Shown piece after piece: positions 11,750 through 22,178 of a DNA stretch of 64,000 nucleotides; the first letter of the stretch is position 1; every line of letters begins with the position of its first letter. A model generated the notes under the pieces. That model saw only the letters and a program-made list of their open reading frames with translations, ran no database searches and was not told where the DNA came from. A program made the position numbers and the translations under genes. The DNA comes from Liopterus haemorrhoidalis (Eukaryota; Arthropoda; Insecta; Coleoptera; Dytiscidae), in the NCBI GenBank assembly GCA_963971575.1, contig OZ020611.1, positions 177,322,071-177,386,070 of the forward strand, given 5' to 3'.

Positions 11750-13540
11750 ATTACCAATTTAAATAGTTTTACTTTCTCTTTATCAGATGTTGAATTAAAA
11801 TTAAATACTTTAGACTTGAGTAAGGGTCGAGGTCCAGATGGCATTGATCCGTTTTTTATTAAAAACTGTTCCCACTCCCTAGCATATCCACTTTTTCTCA
11901 TTTATAGAAAATCTGCACAATAAGGAATTTTTCCGGACAGATGGAAATTGACTTTTGTCACACCAATCTTTAAACAGGTGACAAATCTGTTATTAGTAAC
12001 TATCGTCTGATTTCTAAACTTTCAATTTTCGCAAAAGTTTTTGAAACCCTATTAAATAAGTATTTACTTGACCACATTATGCCACAGTTATCAACTAACC
12101 AGCATGGATTTCTTCCAAATAAATCTACCTTTACCAATCTCTAAGAATACACCGAATTTCTTAATAAGTCTTTATCAAATAATTCACAAGTCGACGTAAT
12201 TTATACTGATTTTGCCAAAGCATTTGATAAGATTATTATAGAATTATTAATTTTGAAATTAAGACGATTTGGCATTAGCAATAATATCTTGAAAACTATA
12301 AATTCCTATTTAAAAGGAAGATTACAATGCGTAACCATTAATGGATATATGTCTAAAGAAATTAAAGTAACTTCCGGTGTGCCCCAAGGGTCTGTTTTGG
12401 GTCCAATATTATTTTTGGCTTATATAGATTGACACATTTGTGAAGTAATATCGTCAAAATTTTGGCTGTTCGCTGATGATCTAAAAATCGCTTAACGTAT
12501 AAATAATTCGAATGAAATTATTGCCTTGCAAAGTGATTTAGACAAGCTGACCGTATGGTGCTCTGACAATTTTCTAAACCTCAACTTAAACAAATGTTTC
12601 GTAATCAGTTTTTCGAAAAAACACACCCTGTTAACGCCGAGTATACAATAGATTCTCATTCCTTGGAAAGAATACCTAGCATTTAAGACCTCGGAATTGT
12701 GTTCGATGATAAATTGTCTTTTAATAAAATCGTAGATCATATAATCGACAAAGCTAATAGAATGTTAGGATTGGTACTTATCATTTCAATAAACTTTGTC
12801 AATATTAAAACTATTATATTATTGTTTACTTCATACGTTAGATCTCATTTGGAATATTGTAGTACCATTTGGAACCCCTTCTATAAAAATAACGAGTCGA
12901 AAATAAAAAGTATTCAACGCCGCCTATTAAAATTTTTGAGTCACAAAATAAATAAGTCTAACGAATTAAACTCTTACAATGCTCGTTTAGAATACTTTAA
13001 TATGCTTAGTCTCAGTAACCGTAGACAATTACTTGATATGAAACAATTATATAAAATTATAAATAGTTTATATAATTCTGCAAATTCACTAGGTAATATA
13101 AAATTCAGTGTCCCTAAGTACAACACACGATCACATGAATTATTCAATTTGAGTTTTGAAACTACTAACAAAGCTATCAACTCACCAATACATCGAATGT
13201 GTAACAGTTATAATTGTATTTCAAAATCTAGTTGCGATCTATATATATTCAATATGTCTTCTAAAAATTATTCTAATGGTGTAAAAAATGATTTACAACT
13301 TTCCTTTTCAATTCCAATTACTGTTTTTTTATTTTTTCTCTCACTTTGTTATTATTCTTATTGTTATTATATTATTATTATTATTATTGTTGATTTTTTT
13401 TTCGTATAGATTATTGTATTAATATTTGTAATTTTGTTTTGTGTTAGGCACTTAGTACAAATCGTGGAAACCTATTATTAAGTCACTCGAAAGGGTGATT
13501 TGTTGGTTCCCATGTTGGAAATAAATAAATAAATAAATAA
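11750..13540 (+). pseudogene. Jockey-like retrotransposon RT and 3' end
   Basis: A degenerate RT reads in order: LDLSKGRGPDGIDPFFIKNC, FLPNKSTFTNL, palm motif A TDFAKAFDK, motif B SGVPQGSVLGPILF, motif C FADDLK, then a thumb (DKANRMLGL, VRSHLEYCSTIWNP, IQRRLLKFL) whose frame stays open over 12699-13409. Several stops (near 12433, 12493 and 12650) and frame changes break it. No endonuclease is present, so it is 5' truncated. The 3' untranslated part ends in an (AAAT)n tail at 13518-13540. Possible short target repeat ATAATT on both sides. Confidence 0.85.
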
Positions 13541-13975
13541 TTCCGCATTGTACGGAAATGAATGCTGGCCAAACACAAAAAACACTGAACGTACATTTCA
13601 TTCCGTGGTAATACGCATGATTCGCTGGTCCATGGGCATTTCTCTCCTAGAGCCCACACCGAATGATGTTATTCGGCAGCAGATTGGCGTGGCATCAATT
13701 CAGAAAAGAATCAGTCTTCAGTGGTTTGGACATATCAGACGAGCAGCACCAAGTACCGTTCCCTTCATTGTGCACAATCTTACAACAGATGGCAAGCGCT
13801 CTCGCGGTACACCAAAACAACGATGGCAAGATACAGACGACGATGACATGAGGGTTGCCCATCTGCGCTCAGAAGAAGCGTATAATCGGCAAAAGTGACG
13901 TTTAAAAATCCAAAAAGCGAACCCCGCACGAACGGGAAAACGATAAGAAGAAGAAGAAATCTCTCGTACTCCTCT
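13541..13975 (+). pseudogene. RTE-clade retrotransposon C-terminus
   Basis: Directly after the Jockey tail, a frame reads ALYGNECWP, IRMIRWSMGI, NDVIRQQIGVASIQKR, LQWFGHIRRA, KRSRGTPKQRWQD, and, past the ORF stop, a KWR-like segment and ANPARTGKR. This is the typical C-terminal order of RTE elements (YGxECWP, RMLRW, LxWxGHxxR, RGRPxxRW, DPAxxGKR) ending in a short (AAG)n tail near 13945-13960. The catalytic core is absent. The minus-strand open frame at 13718-14059 is its shadow. Confidence 0.8.
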
Positions 13976-14284
13976 AATAGTCTTCGTGAAGAGTTTTACG
14001 TCTAAATAAAGTCTCCTCGATTTCAGCTGCATTGTAGCGTAGGCAAATGCAATCCGCATAGACGTTCCTCATATCAAGATGGGTAAGCTAAAAAAGTAGA
14101 TGTTCTCTAAACAGCTTCTATTGCATTGCAGTTACTTAAAAATGTGAACGAACGGAATTTTGTAAAGATACCTAGATAATTTAGGGAAAATTCGAGCTAT
14201 TAATGTCGTACGAAACAACACCTTATCCATAAAAAAGTATTTTATTTTATTTAGAAAGGAAGCCTTGAATATAAGCACAAAATA

Positions 14285-14500
14285 TCAAAATATCACAATG
14301 AACAAGTACAATTTAGAACATGTTACAAACTTTAAATATCTACAGTTTGATCTCATCCGGAGATAATAATAGGAATTAAAACAAAGAATGATGTAAGGAA
14401 CTAAACACTCATTCGCTTTCAAAAATCTAATGGGTAGCAAATACACCCCAAAATCTAACAAAATTAAAATGTATAAAACAGAAATGGGTGTCTGCGCAAT
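14285..14500 (+). pseudogene. Degraded RTE-like RT fragment
   Basis: Short matches to an RTE thumb region appear in different frames: NKYNLEHVTNFKYLQFD (compare VTNFxYLG) and KIKMYKTEMGV (compare IYKTxIRP). Stops and frame changes are frequent. No larger protein can be supported. Confidence 0.45.
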
Positions 14501-14509
14501 TTTTTGGGT

Positions 14510-15060
14510 TTGTCTACATTAAATGTAAACTACACGTATACAATGTAATCTGTGTAGTCTATTTCGTCTGTGTAGACAACAAAGTAGGGTTGAAGAGTGC
14601 GGTTACATCGTGAAATCGGATTATTTGATTGGTTAAGTTCAAAGTTATTCAATGAATAAAGTTATACTTCATCTTTGCAGTCGGGCATTAAAGAGATTTA
14701 TCTCTAATAAGTTACTTGTATCTCTAATATACCGTTTTGTCCAATAATTATATTTATTTATTTATCAGTAAATAAAGAAACGTGTACTACGTTTGCTTTA
14801 TTTCCTTTTACCATCATACATCCATTTAACAATGAATTCAATAAATTTTTGATTTATAACACCAGTAAAATAATTGTTTACAAAAAAGTTCAGTTTATTG
14901 GTAATAAAAATAAAAATAAAATTTAATTATAAAGTGATAATAGAAGATATTTTTCAAAAAACTCGCCGATCTTAAGTTAAGTTTCCATTGTTATCTTCAA
15001 AACGTAGACAAACTACAGGTAGATTGCATATAGAATACACACGTAAATTACATTTCGTTC
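14510..15060. other. No recognisable feature
   Basis: AT-rich sequence; nothing coding or repetitive stands out. Confidence 0.45.
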
Positions 15061-15065
15061 TCTAC

Positions 15066-15540
15066 GGCACATCCTTGGTATAAAATCATTATAAGACCTG
15101 TGGTGTTTTATACTAGTGAAACTTGGACAATGCCTGTAGATACTTATTCCCTGAGAAGATATGAAGATCATCCACTGTTTATTTGGTCCAGTAAAGAACC
15201 CCCATACACATGTGTACAGATTTAGACCTAATGAAGAATTAAGGCATCTATATAGTGATCCAGAGATTGTAAGTGAATATAGACAAAATATGTCAGCGGA
15301 AGAACCAGGCTTATCTGTTAATGTGGGAAGAAAACTCGATTGAAAAGAAACCTCGCGGATGTCCTCGCTTGAGATAGATGGATAATATATAAAAAAGGCA
15401 CAATCTTTAAATTTTAGGAGTGGGCAAATGGGAAAGATCCAAGACAGACCAGTTCGAATGGAAGCGAATAATACAGGCAGTAAAACCTCCAAGAATTGTA
15501 GCGCCTGGAAGTAAGTAAATAAGTAACGCTGATATTGTAA
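15066..15540 (+). pseudogene. RTE-like RT thumb and C-terminus
   Basis: Across several frames it reads YKIIIRPVVFYTSETWTM, RRYE, then FGPVKNPHTHVYRFRPNEEL (in the open stretch 15161-15343), RPNEELRHLYSDPEIVSEYR, and downstream EWKRIIQAVKPP and a GSK-stop tail. This order fits insect RTE elements (IRPxxxYxSETWTM, FGPVKDP...RxNEEL, DRxxWKxxVxxAK). It is frameshifted throughout. The 187-aa minus-strand open frame over it is a shadow. Confidence 0.65.
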
Positions 15541-15550
15541 GTGAAATAAA

Positions 15551-15826
15551 AGTGCAGGGAGTAAGATAGACCACACATGTCAACAGAAGTTACAAGACCA
15601 GACATATCAATTTCGTATAGGAAGACACCCCGCGCACTCATCAGGGATGCATGCATAGCATCGTGAAAGATCTTGAAGTCTGCAGAGTGGACGATTGGGT
15701 AATATAAATGGCAGACCAGTCCGAATAGAAGCAAATTGTGCAGACAGCCAAAACGCACAAGGCGTTGCGATGCCAGGGAGTAAGTAATAAATTCGAGCAA
15801 AGTTCTATTTATCATCCTTCAAGTCA
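15551..15826 (+). repeat. 276-bp tandem duplication, unit 1
   Basis: Unit 1 starts AGTGCAGGGAGTAAGATAGA and ends CTTCAAGTCA. It differs from unit 2 at one position I can see (TATAAATGG against TATCAATGG). Within it, read in the right frame, is an RTE C-terminal tail (QTAKTHKALRCQGVSN-like), so the unit is a piece of an RTE 3' end. Confidence 0.9.
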
Positions 15827-16103
15827 AGTGCAGGGAGTAAGATAGACCACACATGTCAACAGAAGTTACAAGACCAGACATATCAATTTCGTATAGGAAG
15901 ACACCCCGCGCACTCATCAGGGATGCATGCATAGCATCGTGAAAGATCTTGAAGTCTGCAGAGTGGACGATTGGGTAATATCAATGGCAGACCAGTCCGA
16001 ATAGAAGCAAATTGTGCAGACAGCCAAAACGCACAAGGCGTTGCGATGCCAGGGAGTAAGTAATAAATTCGAGCAAAGTTCTATTTATCATCCTTCAAGT
16101 CAA
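15827..16103 (+). repeat. 276-bp tandem duplication, unit 2
   Basis: The second unit follows head-to-tail without spacer and repeats unit 1 almost exactly. Such identity means a recent duplication or gene conversion, or an assembly error. Confidence 0.9.
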
Positions 16104-16104
16104 A

Positions 16105-17040
16105 CTCCAAAACTTATAAATTTGTTAAGAGAATAATATTATTCTTTGATTTCTAGAGTACAATCCGAATTATAAAGATTAATTACCAAAAATCTTTTCA
16201 TTTGAGTTAATAATTAGTAAAAGTTGAGTAAAGATTTGCTAAAGTTCTTGGGGTATTTTAATTTTAATTACTCCACAAGAAATCAAGCGTAACTGTTTAC
16301 TTGTCAAATTAATTTAAATAATTTGGTGCAACCGATCAGAGGAATGTAAAACTTGGTGGCCTGTCTAAAAACAGCTTTAGGAAAACGTTCTTAATTAACG
16401 GTTAAAAGATTAATTCTGTGGAATTTTGTAAGTTTAATGTCTTGACCCAGTTAGTTTGCGGATATTTCATCCCTGGGCGAACATTATGTTACAACACTTT
16501 GCACCTCATGAGATATGGCGGTACATACCTTCACATGCCAGCGTTCTATACCTACCAGCGTATGACGTTACACTATATTTTTGCTGCTTTGCTGCTCAGG
16601 AGACAAGTTCTTGAGTACTTTTTTTGTATAATACGGACGACGACATCTACAAAATCCTTTTTCTCGATCGATTTTTAATTAATTATATTAACAAACAACC
16701 TTTTCATAAGCAATACAGCAATACAAAGATGTTCAAAATTATTATTTTTTATTAATGAACCGAATATGAGACATATATGTCCCAGTAGTATTTTTGCACT
16801 ATCAATTTTAAATATTGAAGCCAATTTTAGTTATTTAAACGACTAAGCAACTTAAGACAAGAATCATATGTATAATTACAAAAATTCTAAATTATTATTC
16901 AAGTATAAGTAAAATAAATCTGGTTATACATGTAATCATTTAAAAATGTCTGCTCGGATACTTGTGGCCCACACAAGTTGTCTGAATAAATATCAGCACA
17001 AAGAAAAAAGTGAAGAAAAAAAAAAAATGGTTTTTGTTTC
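16105..17040. other. Unassigned stretch
   Basis: Mostly AT-rich. The 86-aa open frame at 16418-16678 has slightly more balanced composition but shows no domain, signal peptide or known motif; I do not call it a gene. Confidence 0.45.
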
Positions 17041-17173
17041 ACCCCGCTCACGACAAAGTATGAACAATGTTGAGGAGGAGGCTGTAAAAAACGTATTATT
17101 TTCCATTATTTCACGCTAGCTATGATAGTATCTATAGAGACGCGGTAGTTGTCATTTGTTATGGTTGAAATAA

Positions 17174-17467
17174 TAATAATAATAATAATAATAAACATTT
17201 ATTTGTTTTGGAGGTCAGACCTCATAAAAAGAATAGAGAGACAGTCTTGTTACAATACCATTTACACTAAATAATACTATATTTATGATATAAATACTAT
17301 CTATAAAAAAAAAAACATATAATAAATTTGTAGAACATAAAATATGATTAGTTATAAAAAAGAGTGTATTATTCGTTCAAACAGAATGCTCTAAGTTGCT
17401 GGACAGATACAACATAATAATAAACGTTATTTACTTGTGAAGCGTCGACAATGTTATATGGTATGTA
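17174..17467 (-). mobile_element. Non-LTR retrotransposon 3' fragment inside the 5' LTR
   Basis: On the minus strand this 294-bp insert ends in an (ATT)n tail (plus-strand (AAT)n at 17171-17202) preceded by GAGGTCTGACCTCC and AAACAAATAAATG. It is flanked by the same 14 bp, TATGGTTGAAATAA, at 17160-17173 and 17468-17481, a clear target duplication. It has no coding sequence and is strongly 5' truncated. Confidence 0.8.
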
Positions 17468-17607
17468 TATGGTTGAAATAAACTGTTATAAATTTTAAAA
17501 AAAATCTAGAATCTTATTGTAGTTGTAAACTAATATCTATATATATACTATCTATACTATCTATATATACTATCCTTAATAATAAAATTATAAAGTCTTT
17601 GAGAAAC

Positions 17608-17624
17608 TGGTGCCCAACGTGGGG
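17608..17624 (+). promoter_or_regulatory. Primer-binding site of the Gypsy-like element
   Basis: TGGTGCCCAACGTGGGG lies immediately after the 5' LTR. PBSs start with TGG, complementary to the CCA end of a tRNA. Which tRNA it pairs with was not determined. Confidence 0.65.
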
Positions 17625-18025
17625 CCAAAGTAAAATTTGGGAAACTTTAATCTGTCAATGAAGTTTTGTGACGCGTTCCATGCCATTTTTGTGAAAGGCA
17701 TTGGTTTCGATGTGCTTTTTGCTATATGTGGTATATCATTGCATTTTTGGTCGTTGTATTTTTACAGTTAATTTTTACTGTTGTATTTCGTGACACAGTT
17801 TCAACTTTTGGACATTTTTATTAGAATTTGACAAACATTTCATTAATAATCATGCTGCATAAAAAGAATACGGAGTTTGAGACCAGTGGAACATCTGATG
17901 AACCTTTACCGATGAATAATTCGCGATATTTCTATCGGAGATTCGTAATATTTTTCGTACGTATTTAAGTAGAATTCCTACTATCCCTTTATTGTGGTAT
18001 AAATGCTACTAGACAACCAGATGAA

Positions 18026-18720
18026 ATGTCTGTGGTTTATAGTGCTACAGAAATAACAAAAGAAAACAAGCCTACAAAGGCCGCATTAGGAGTTGAAGAC
18101 AGAGCAATATCTTATCGAGATGGCGCAGGAGTAGAACTCAATGATCGGAAATGCGCTATTGTGAATAAATTATTCCAATCGAAAGTCCCTATCTTCGCTC
18201 CAGGAGAAGCCTCAACTACGTTCACGGAAAATAGCGTTAACCAGAAGAAGAGCATTTCTAAACGACCGTCGGTAAAATATCTGGAACACATTATTACCTC
18301 AGAAGAGATTAGCATAAACCCTGAAAAAGAGGCTACCCTAAACTCATCGATGCCAAAAAAATATCAAGTAGATATTTTTGCAGTCTGCTTCATGGTATAG
18401 AAGATATATTTCAGAATTCTCTGCGATTGCACTACTACTAAGCGACCTCGAGACGAAGAAATCTGTTTGGGTATGGGAAGAAAACAAACAAAGCTCCTAC
18501 GAAAGGCTTAAAAACTATTTACGACTGCTCCGGTACTCAGGAAAGCTGATCAGATGCTGCCTTATATACTCTGAACTGACGCTAGTGAATATGTATCGGG
18601 AGTTTTTCTGATATAGGGAAAGTTCCTGGATGACCAGCACCCACTAGAATACGCCAACCGACTAACGACTTATATCAGTAAAGGTGAACTAAATCTAACA
18701 TCAACCGTCCTCAAGAGAAA
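18026..18720 (+). pseudogene. Gypsy-like pol remnant (RT end, RNase H)
   Basis: A first frame ends with VKYLEHIITSEEISINPEKE, the conserved connection after the RT palm of Gypsy pol (VxYLGHIIS..GI..NPEK). A second frame continues SASWYRRYISEFSAIALLLS and WVWEENKQSSYERLK, the RT thumb with YRRFIxxFS, and then weak RNase H remains (EYANRL). The catalytic YxDD is not found upstream, so RT cannot work. At least two frame changes are present, the first near 18378-18400. Confidence 0.75.
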
Positions 18721-18952
18721 GAGATGCCGACTGAAAGCGGTAATAGCAAGGAAGCAACATCACTCACGAGGACGTATGAGCGATGTTGAGGGGGAGGCTG
18801 CAATAAATGCAATCTTTTCCATTATGTCGCTATATATATGATAGTATCTATAGGCAGCAGTTATGATTGGTTGTTATGGTTGAAATAGACTCTCATAATT
18901 TAATTTCATTAATAAACTTAATAAGAAAATTATAAAATTTGTGATAAACACT

Positions 18953-19510
18953 ATAAACTACGTACTAAACACTTTTAAGAAAATCAGAGCGCTGGTGTGG
19001 GAAGTACTACCGTATCTTACTTAATTCTCGGAAATAAATCTAATTATCACCAATGCAGGTCGCTGAAGCATTCATTTGTTGGGAAAAATTTCCAGAATGT
19101 TAGCCGATAATCAACTTAAGTCATTTTTCTTTTAAAAATCATAATTCTTTAAGCCAGGCATTGAATCCTAGAAGACAAGATGGCGAAGTGTCATATATAA
19201 TAAAGACAATTTAATAATTCATTAAAAAATAAACGAATATTGTACAAACTTGTTTATGTATTTCAAATCAAATACATTACTTATATAAATATCTAATATG
19301 CCCTGATAGTCTCGGAAATCCAAGCGCTCATTGAAGTAGCGCTGATAGTGACATAACAAGGATACAACGAAGATATGACTTAGAAATAACATGATTTGAA
19401 CAAAGTGCTCACTTGTATGATTGAAGTTCAGTAAAATCATGTCCTCGAACGAAGAAGTCACCTTAGCAACTCTTATATGATTATATTTCATTAAAAGACG
19501 ACTAAAAAAG
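18953..19510. other. No recognisable feature
   Basis: AT-rich DNA. The 112-aa minus-strand open frame at 19222-19560 runs into the I-like element on the wrong strand and is not credible. Confidence 0.5.
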
Positions 19511-19519
19511 AAATAACGG

Positions 19520-19718
19520 GGAAAACGCACACGGAGCGCCTGACCCACTGGGAGTATCACTCAACTACACACAAAATACAACTGGCCTCCTAGATATGAT
19601 GAAAAAACTATACCCGCTTCTACAAGAAAAGCAAGTGAGATCCCGCTTTACGCGGATTGAAAACAGAATACGATACCAACTACAAGACGAAGAAGAAGAG
19701 GTGTCAGACAATCAATAA
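19520..19718 (+). pseudogene. ORF1 C-terminal end of the I-like element
   Basis: The frame ending at the TAA of 19716-19718 reads PDPLGVSLNYT, TGLLDMMKKLYPLLQEKQ, RFTRIENRIRYQLQDEEEE and VSDNQ. This is the last roughly 65 residues of the first open frame, charged and probably helical. The nucleic-acid-binding zinc knuckles expected earlier in ORF1 are lost by 5' truncation. ORF2 starts six bases later in the same frame, so translation of ORF2 would need reinitiation or stop read-through. Confidence 0.7.
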
Positions 19719-19724
19719 ATCAAA

Positions 19725-20678
19725 ATGGAGATAACACAGTGGAATAGTAACGGATATTTCGCACACCTAGGAGAAATCCAACAACTGATACAACAAACCA
19801 ATACAAAAATACTGTGTCTACAAGAAACAAGGTTGAAGCCGGAGCAAAACGTAAACATAAAAAATTTCACCATATACAGAAAGGATAGAGACACAAATCA
19901 AATAGCCAGCGGTGGAGTAGCCATCATAGTAGAAAACAGCATACAAGCAAACGAAATCGATATACAAACAAATCTTGAAGCTGTTGCCATAAACACGTAC
20001 CTACCTGAAAAAACTACAATATGTTCACTGTACCTACCCCCAAACCAAACAGTCCAAGAAAAAGACCTCTGCAAGCTAATAGACGACCTACCTACGCCGT
20101 TCGTTCTAGCCGGAGACTTCAATAGTCATAACATCATATGGGGCTCAACAAACACAGACACAAGAGGAAAATTGATAGAAAAAATTCTGGACAACAACGA
20201 CAAGTTAATATTGCTCAATGATGGTTCATGCACACACCTTTGCACCAGGACAGGTAATTTTTCCAGTATAGACCTCACTTTCTGCGACACAAAAATATCC
20301 CCCAAACTCTCCTGGCACGTACTCCCATACTCCTTCACAAATGGACACTTCCCTATCAAAATAACTATCCCAGACCCAAATATAACATATAACCCAATCC
20401 CAAAACTACGGTGGAACACGAAAAACGCAAACTGGGAACTCTTCCGCGCTACAATTAAAAATAACCTCAACAAATCCACAAACACAACTCTAGATAATAA
20501 TGTCGAAAATCTCGCCAACATCATCAAAATAGCAGCACACGAAGCAGTTGGTATCAAAAAAACGCATACTAAAAAACGAAATGTACCCTGGTGGAATGAG
20601 GAATGTAGTATGGCTGTCAGAGAACATAAAAAAGCACTGAATATCTACAAAAAATACAATAATATAGAAAATCTCATA

Positions 20679-20685
<7 letters not shown>
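19725..20685 (+). CDS. ORF2 part 1: AP-like endonuclease domain
   Basis: The ATG at 19725 fits the usual start of I-type ORF2. The first 230 residues are an exonuclease/endonuclease/phosphatase fold that nicks target DNA: WNSNG, LCLQETRLKP with catalytic E, GGVAIIVENS, CSLYLPP, LAGDFNSHNIIWGS with D and N, then SSIDLTFCD. The usual final SDH reads NGHFPI, keeping His but not Asp. A linker rich in basic residues (KKTHTKKRNVPWWNEECS) leads to the RT. The open frame appears to run to 20771 only because it reads into the insert's tail; the true element sequence resumes at 21742 in the same frame. Confidence 0.85.
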
Positions 20686-20716
<31 letters not shown>

Positions 20717-21735
20717 CTTTATTGACCTAGATACATATACATGTTTTAAGTCAGTCAACAAAAAAAATTAAGATAAAATACAAAAAAATAAAGATAAAAA
20801 TTGTCACATTTTAAAATTATAATTAAGAAACTCCTCTGTGGAATAAAACACATTTTCCACAAAGAATGACTTTAAAAAGGATTTGAATTTATTATACTCC
20901 AAATTTCTAAGGTTCGCAGGAAATTTGTTCATAAATTTCACAGCAAAATAATTTGTACTATTCCTAGATTTGGCTAACCTCAGAAAGTTGGGATATATGT
21001 TAGTCTTGTTTCTTGTGTTGTAGCTATGTATATCGGCATAAGTTTGATTTTCTCTCTCCTTTTTGTGGAGGTATAATAGACAATGGTACATATATATTGA
21101 AGGTACAGTCATTATTTTTAATATGTTAAACTGACTTCTACAGTCGGACCTGTAGGGTGTAGACGTTAGAAGTCTTATTGCACGCCTTTGCAGAGAAAAC
21201 ACTCTTGAGGCTGCTGAAGAATGGCCCCATGCTAAGATGGCGTACGAAATTTGAGAATGGAATAACGCATAGTACGTAGTCATTAAAACATCTTTTGAAA
21301 CAGCATTCATTAAATTCCTCAGGAGGAACATGGTTGAGCATAGTCTACCAGTCAAAACTTTAACATGGTGATTCCACGTCAAACCGGGATCAACATGCAC
21401 TCCGAGAAACTTAACATGATCCTGGTTAACATGGTCATTTTTTCTTAATGTTATTAAAATTTCTTGGGTTTTGCCGAGGTTGAGAGAGAGTTGGTTGGTA
21501 TCAAACCAGTATTTTGCTTTTTTTAAGGCCGTTTGGCTTTTAGAAATGGCGTTCTCTAAATTCACGGCTTTTGTTACCATAGTGGTGTCGTCTGCATACA
21601 AAATACTGGGATGATCAATATACGTTGGGAAGTCATTGATATATATTAGGAACAATAAAGGACCAAGGATGGAGCCCTGCGGGACACCTATATCAACAGT
21701 TAAGAGATCGGATTGATGGTTCCGGAGAGCGACGA
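20686..21735 (-). mobile_element. 5'-truncated non-LTR retrotransposon in the I-like element
   Basis: The insert lies on the opposite strand. Its 3' end is a (TTA)n tail (plus-strand (TAA)n, 20686-20714). AGTTAA flanks it at 20680-20685 and 21736-21741, a short target duplication partly ambiguous with the tail. Removing insert and one AGTTAA joins GAG TTA AAG of the host frame exactly. It starts within the RT domain, so it was truncated on arrival. Confidence 0.85.
20804..21735 (-). pseudogene. Jockey-like RT palm and thumb of the inserted element
   Basis: The frame is open throughout. It begins with VALRNHQSD and motif B (GVPQGSILGPLLFLIYINDF), then motif C (YADDTTM), LNLGKTQEILI, VKFLGVHVDPGLTW, the thumb (FHSQISYAILAWG, LQRRAIRLL) and a tail ending NYNFKM. 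Motif A with its catalytic aspartate is missing, so it is inactive despite lacking stops. The open frame extends upstream to 21784, but those first residues are host-element antisense, making a chimeric 326-aa frame. Confidence 0.85.
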
Positions 21736-21741
21736 AGTTAA

Positions 21742-22175
21742 AGAAAACCCGAGCAAAAGTACGAAGATTAATCCTCCAAAGCAAAGAAGAATCATGGCGT
21801 CAATACACAAACACCATTACAACTACGACTCCAGTTAAAGAGCTATGGGACAAAATCAGGAAAGTAAATGGGCAAAAAACTATTTACCAAATCTCAACAC
21901 TTTTTCATAAAAATCAGATTATTTCAAACCCACAAGATATCGCCAATACACTAGCCAAGCAATTCCATAACAATTCAAGTAACGACCAGTACCAAAAAGA
22001 ATTCCAGACATACAAACATAACACCGAAATGCAACCTCTAACTTTCACTCAGGAAAATAACTTATTAAATCTTCCTCTTACTAAAAAAGAACTGACAGAT
22101 GTAATCAAAAACTTAAAAACAAACAGCAGCCCTGGACCAGATGATATACCCTACGAACTCATTAAACAGTTACCA
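21742..22175 (+). pseudogene. ORF2 part 2: linker and RT start, up to an in-frame stop
   Basis: After the insert the host frame resumes: KKTRAKVRRLILQSKEESW, ELWDKIRKVNGQ, FTQENNLLNLPL, KTNSSPGPDDIPYELIKQLP. This is the region between endonuclease and RT fingers, including the conserved SPGPDxIxYxxI motif. It then meets TGA at 22176-22178 followed immediately by EAIDYILEIYNQIW in the same frame. It is the only in-frame stop I see in ORF2 apart from the insertion. Confidence 0.8.
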
Positions 22176-22178
22176 TGA

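Larger units (their letters stand above)
17045..18952 (+). mobile_element. Gutted Gypsy-like LTR retrotransposon
   Basis: Two related LTRs (about 17045-17607 and 18758-18952) frame a primer-binding site and a short pol remnant. Both LTRs share TATGA, ATGTTGAGG(A/G)GGAGGCTG, TTTTCCATTAT, TATGATAGTATCTATAG, TTGTTATGGTTGAAATA and an AAAATTATAAA 3' part. Gag, protease and integrase are missing. The 5' LTR is enlarged by a retrotransposon fragment. Exact LTR borders are uncertain by about 15 bp. Confidence 0.75.

Noticed and set aside
15013..15815. Minus-strand frames of 187 and 133 aa
   Set aside because: Antisense of RTE-like C-terminal remnants; no motif in the minus direction, and the second crosses the tandem duplication.
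20126..20557. 143-aa minus-strand frame
   Set aside because: Shadow of the endonuclease domain on the plus strand.
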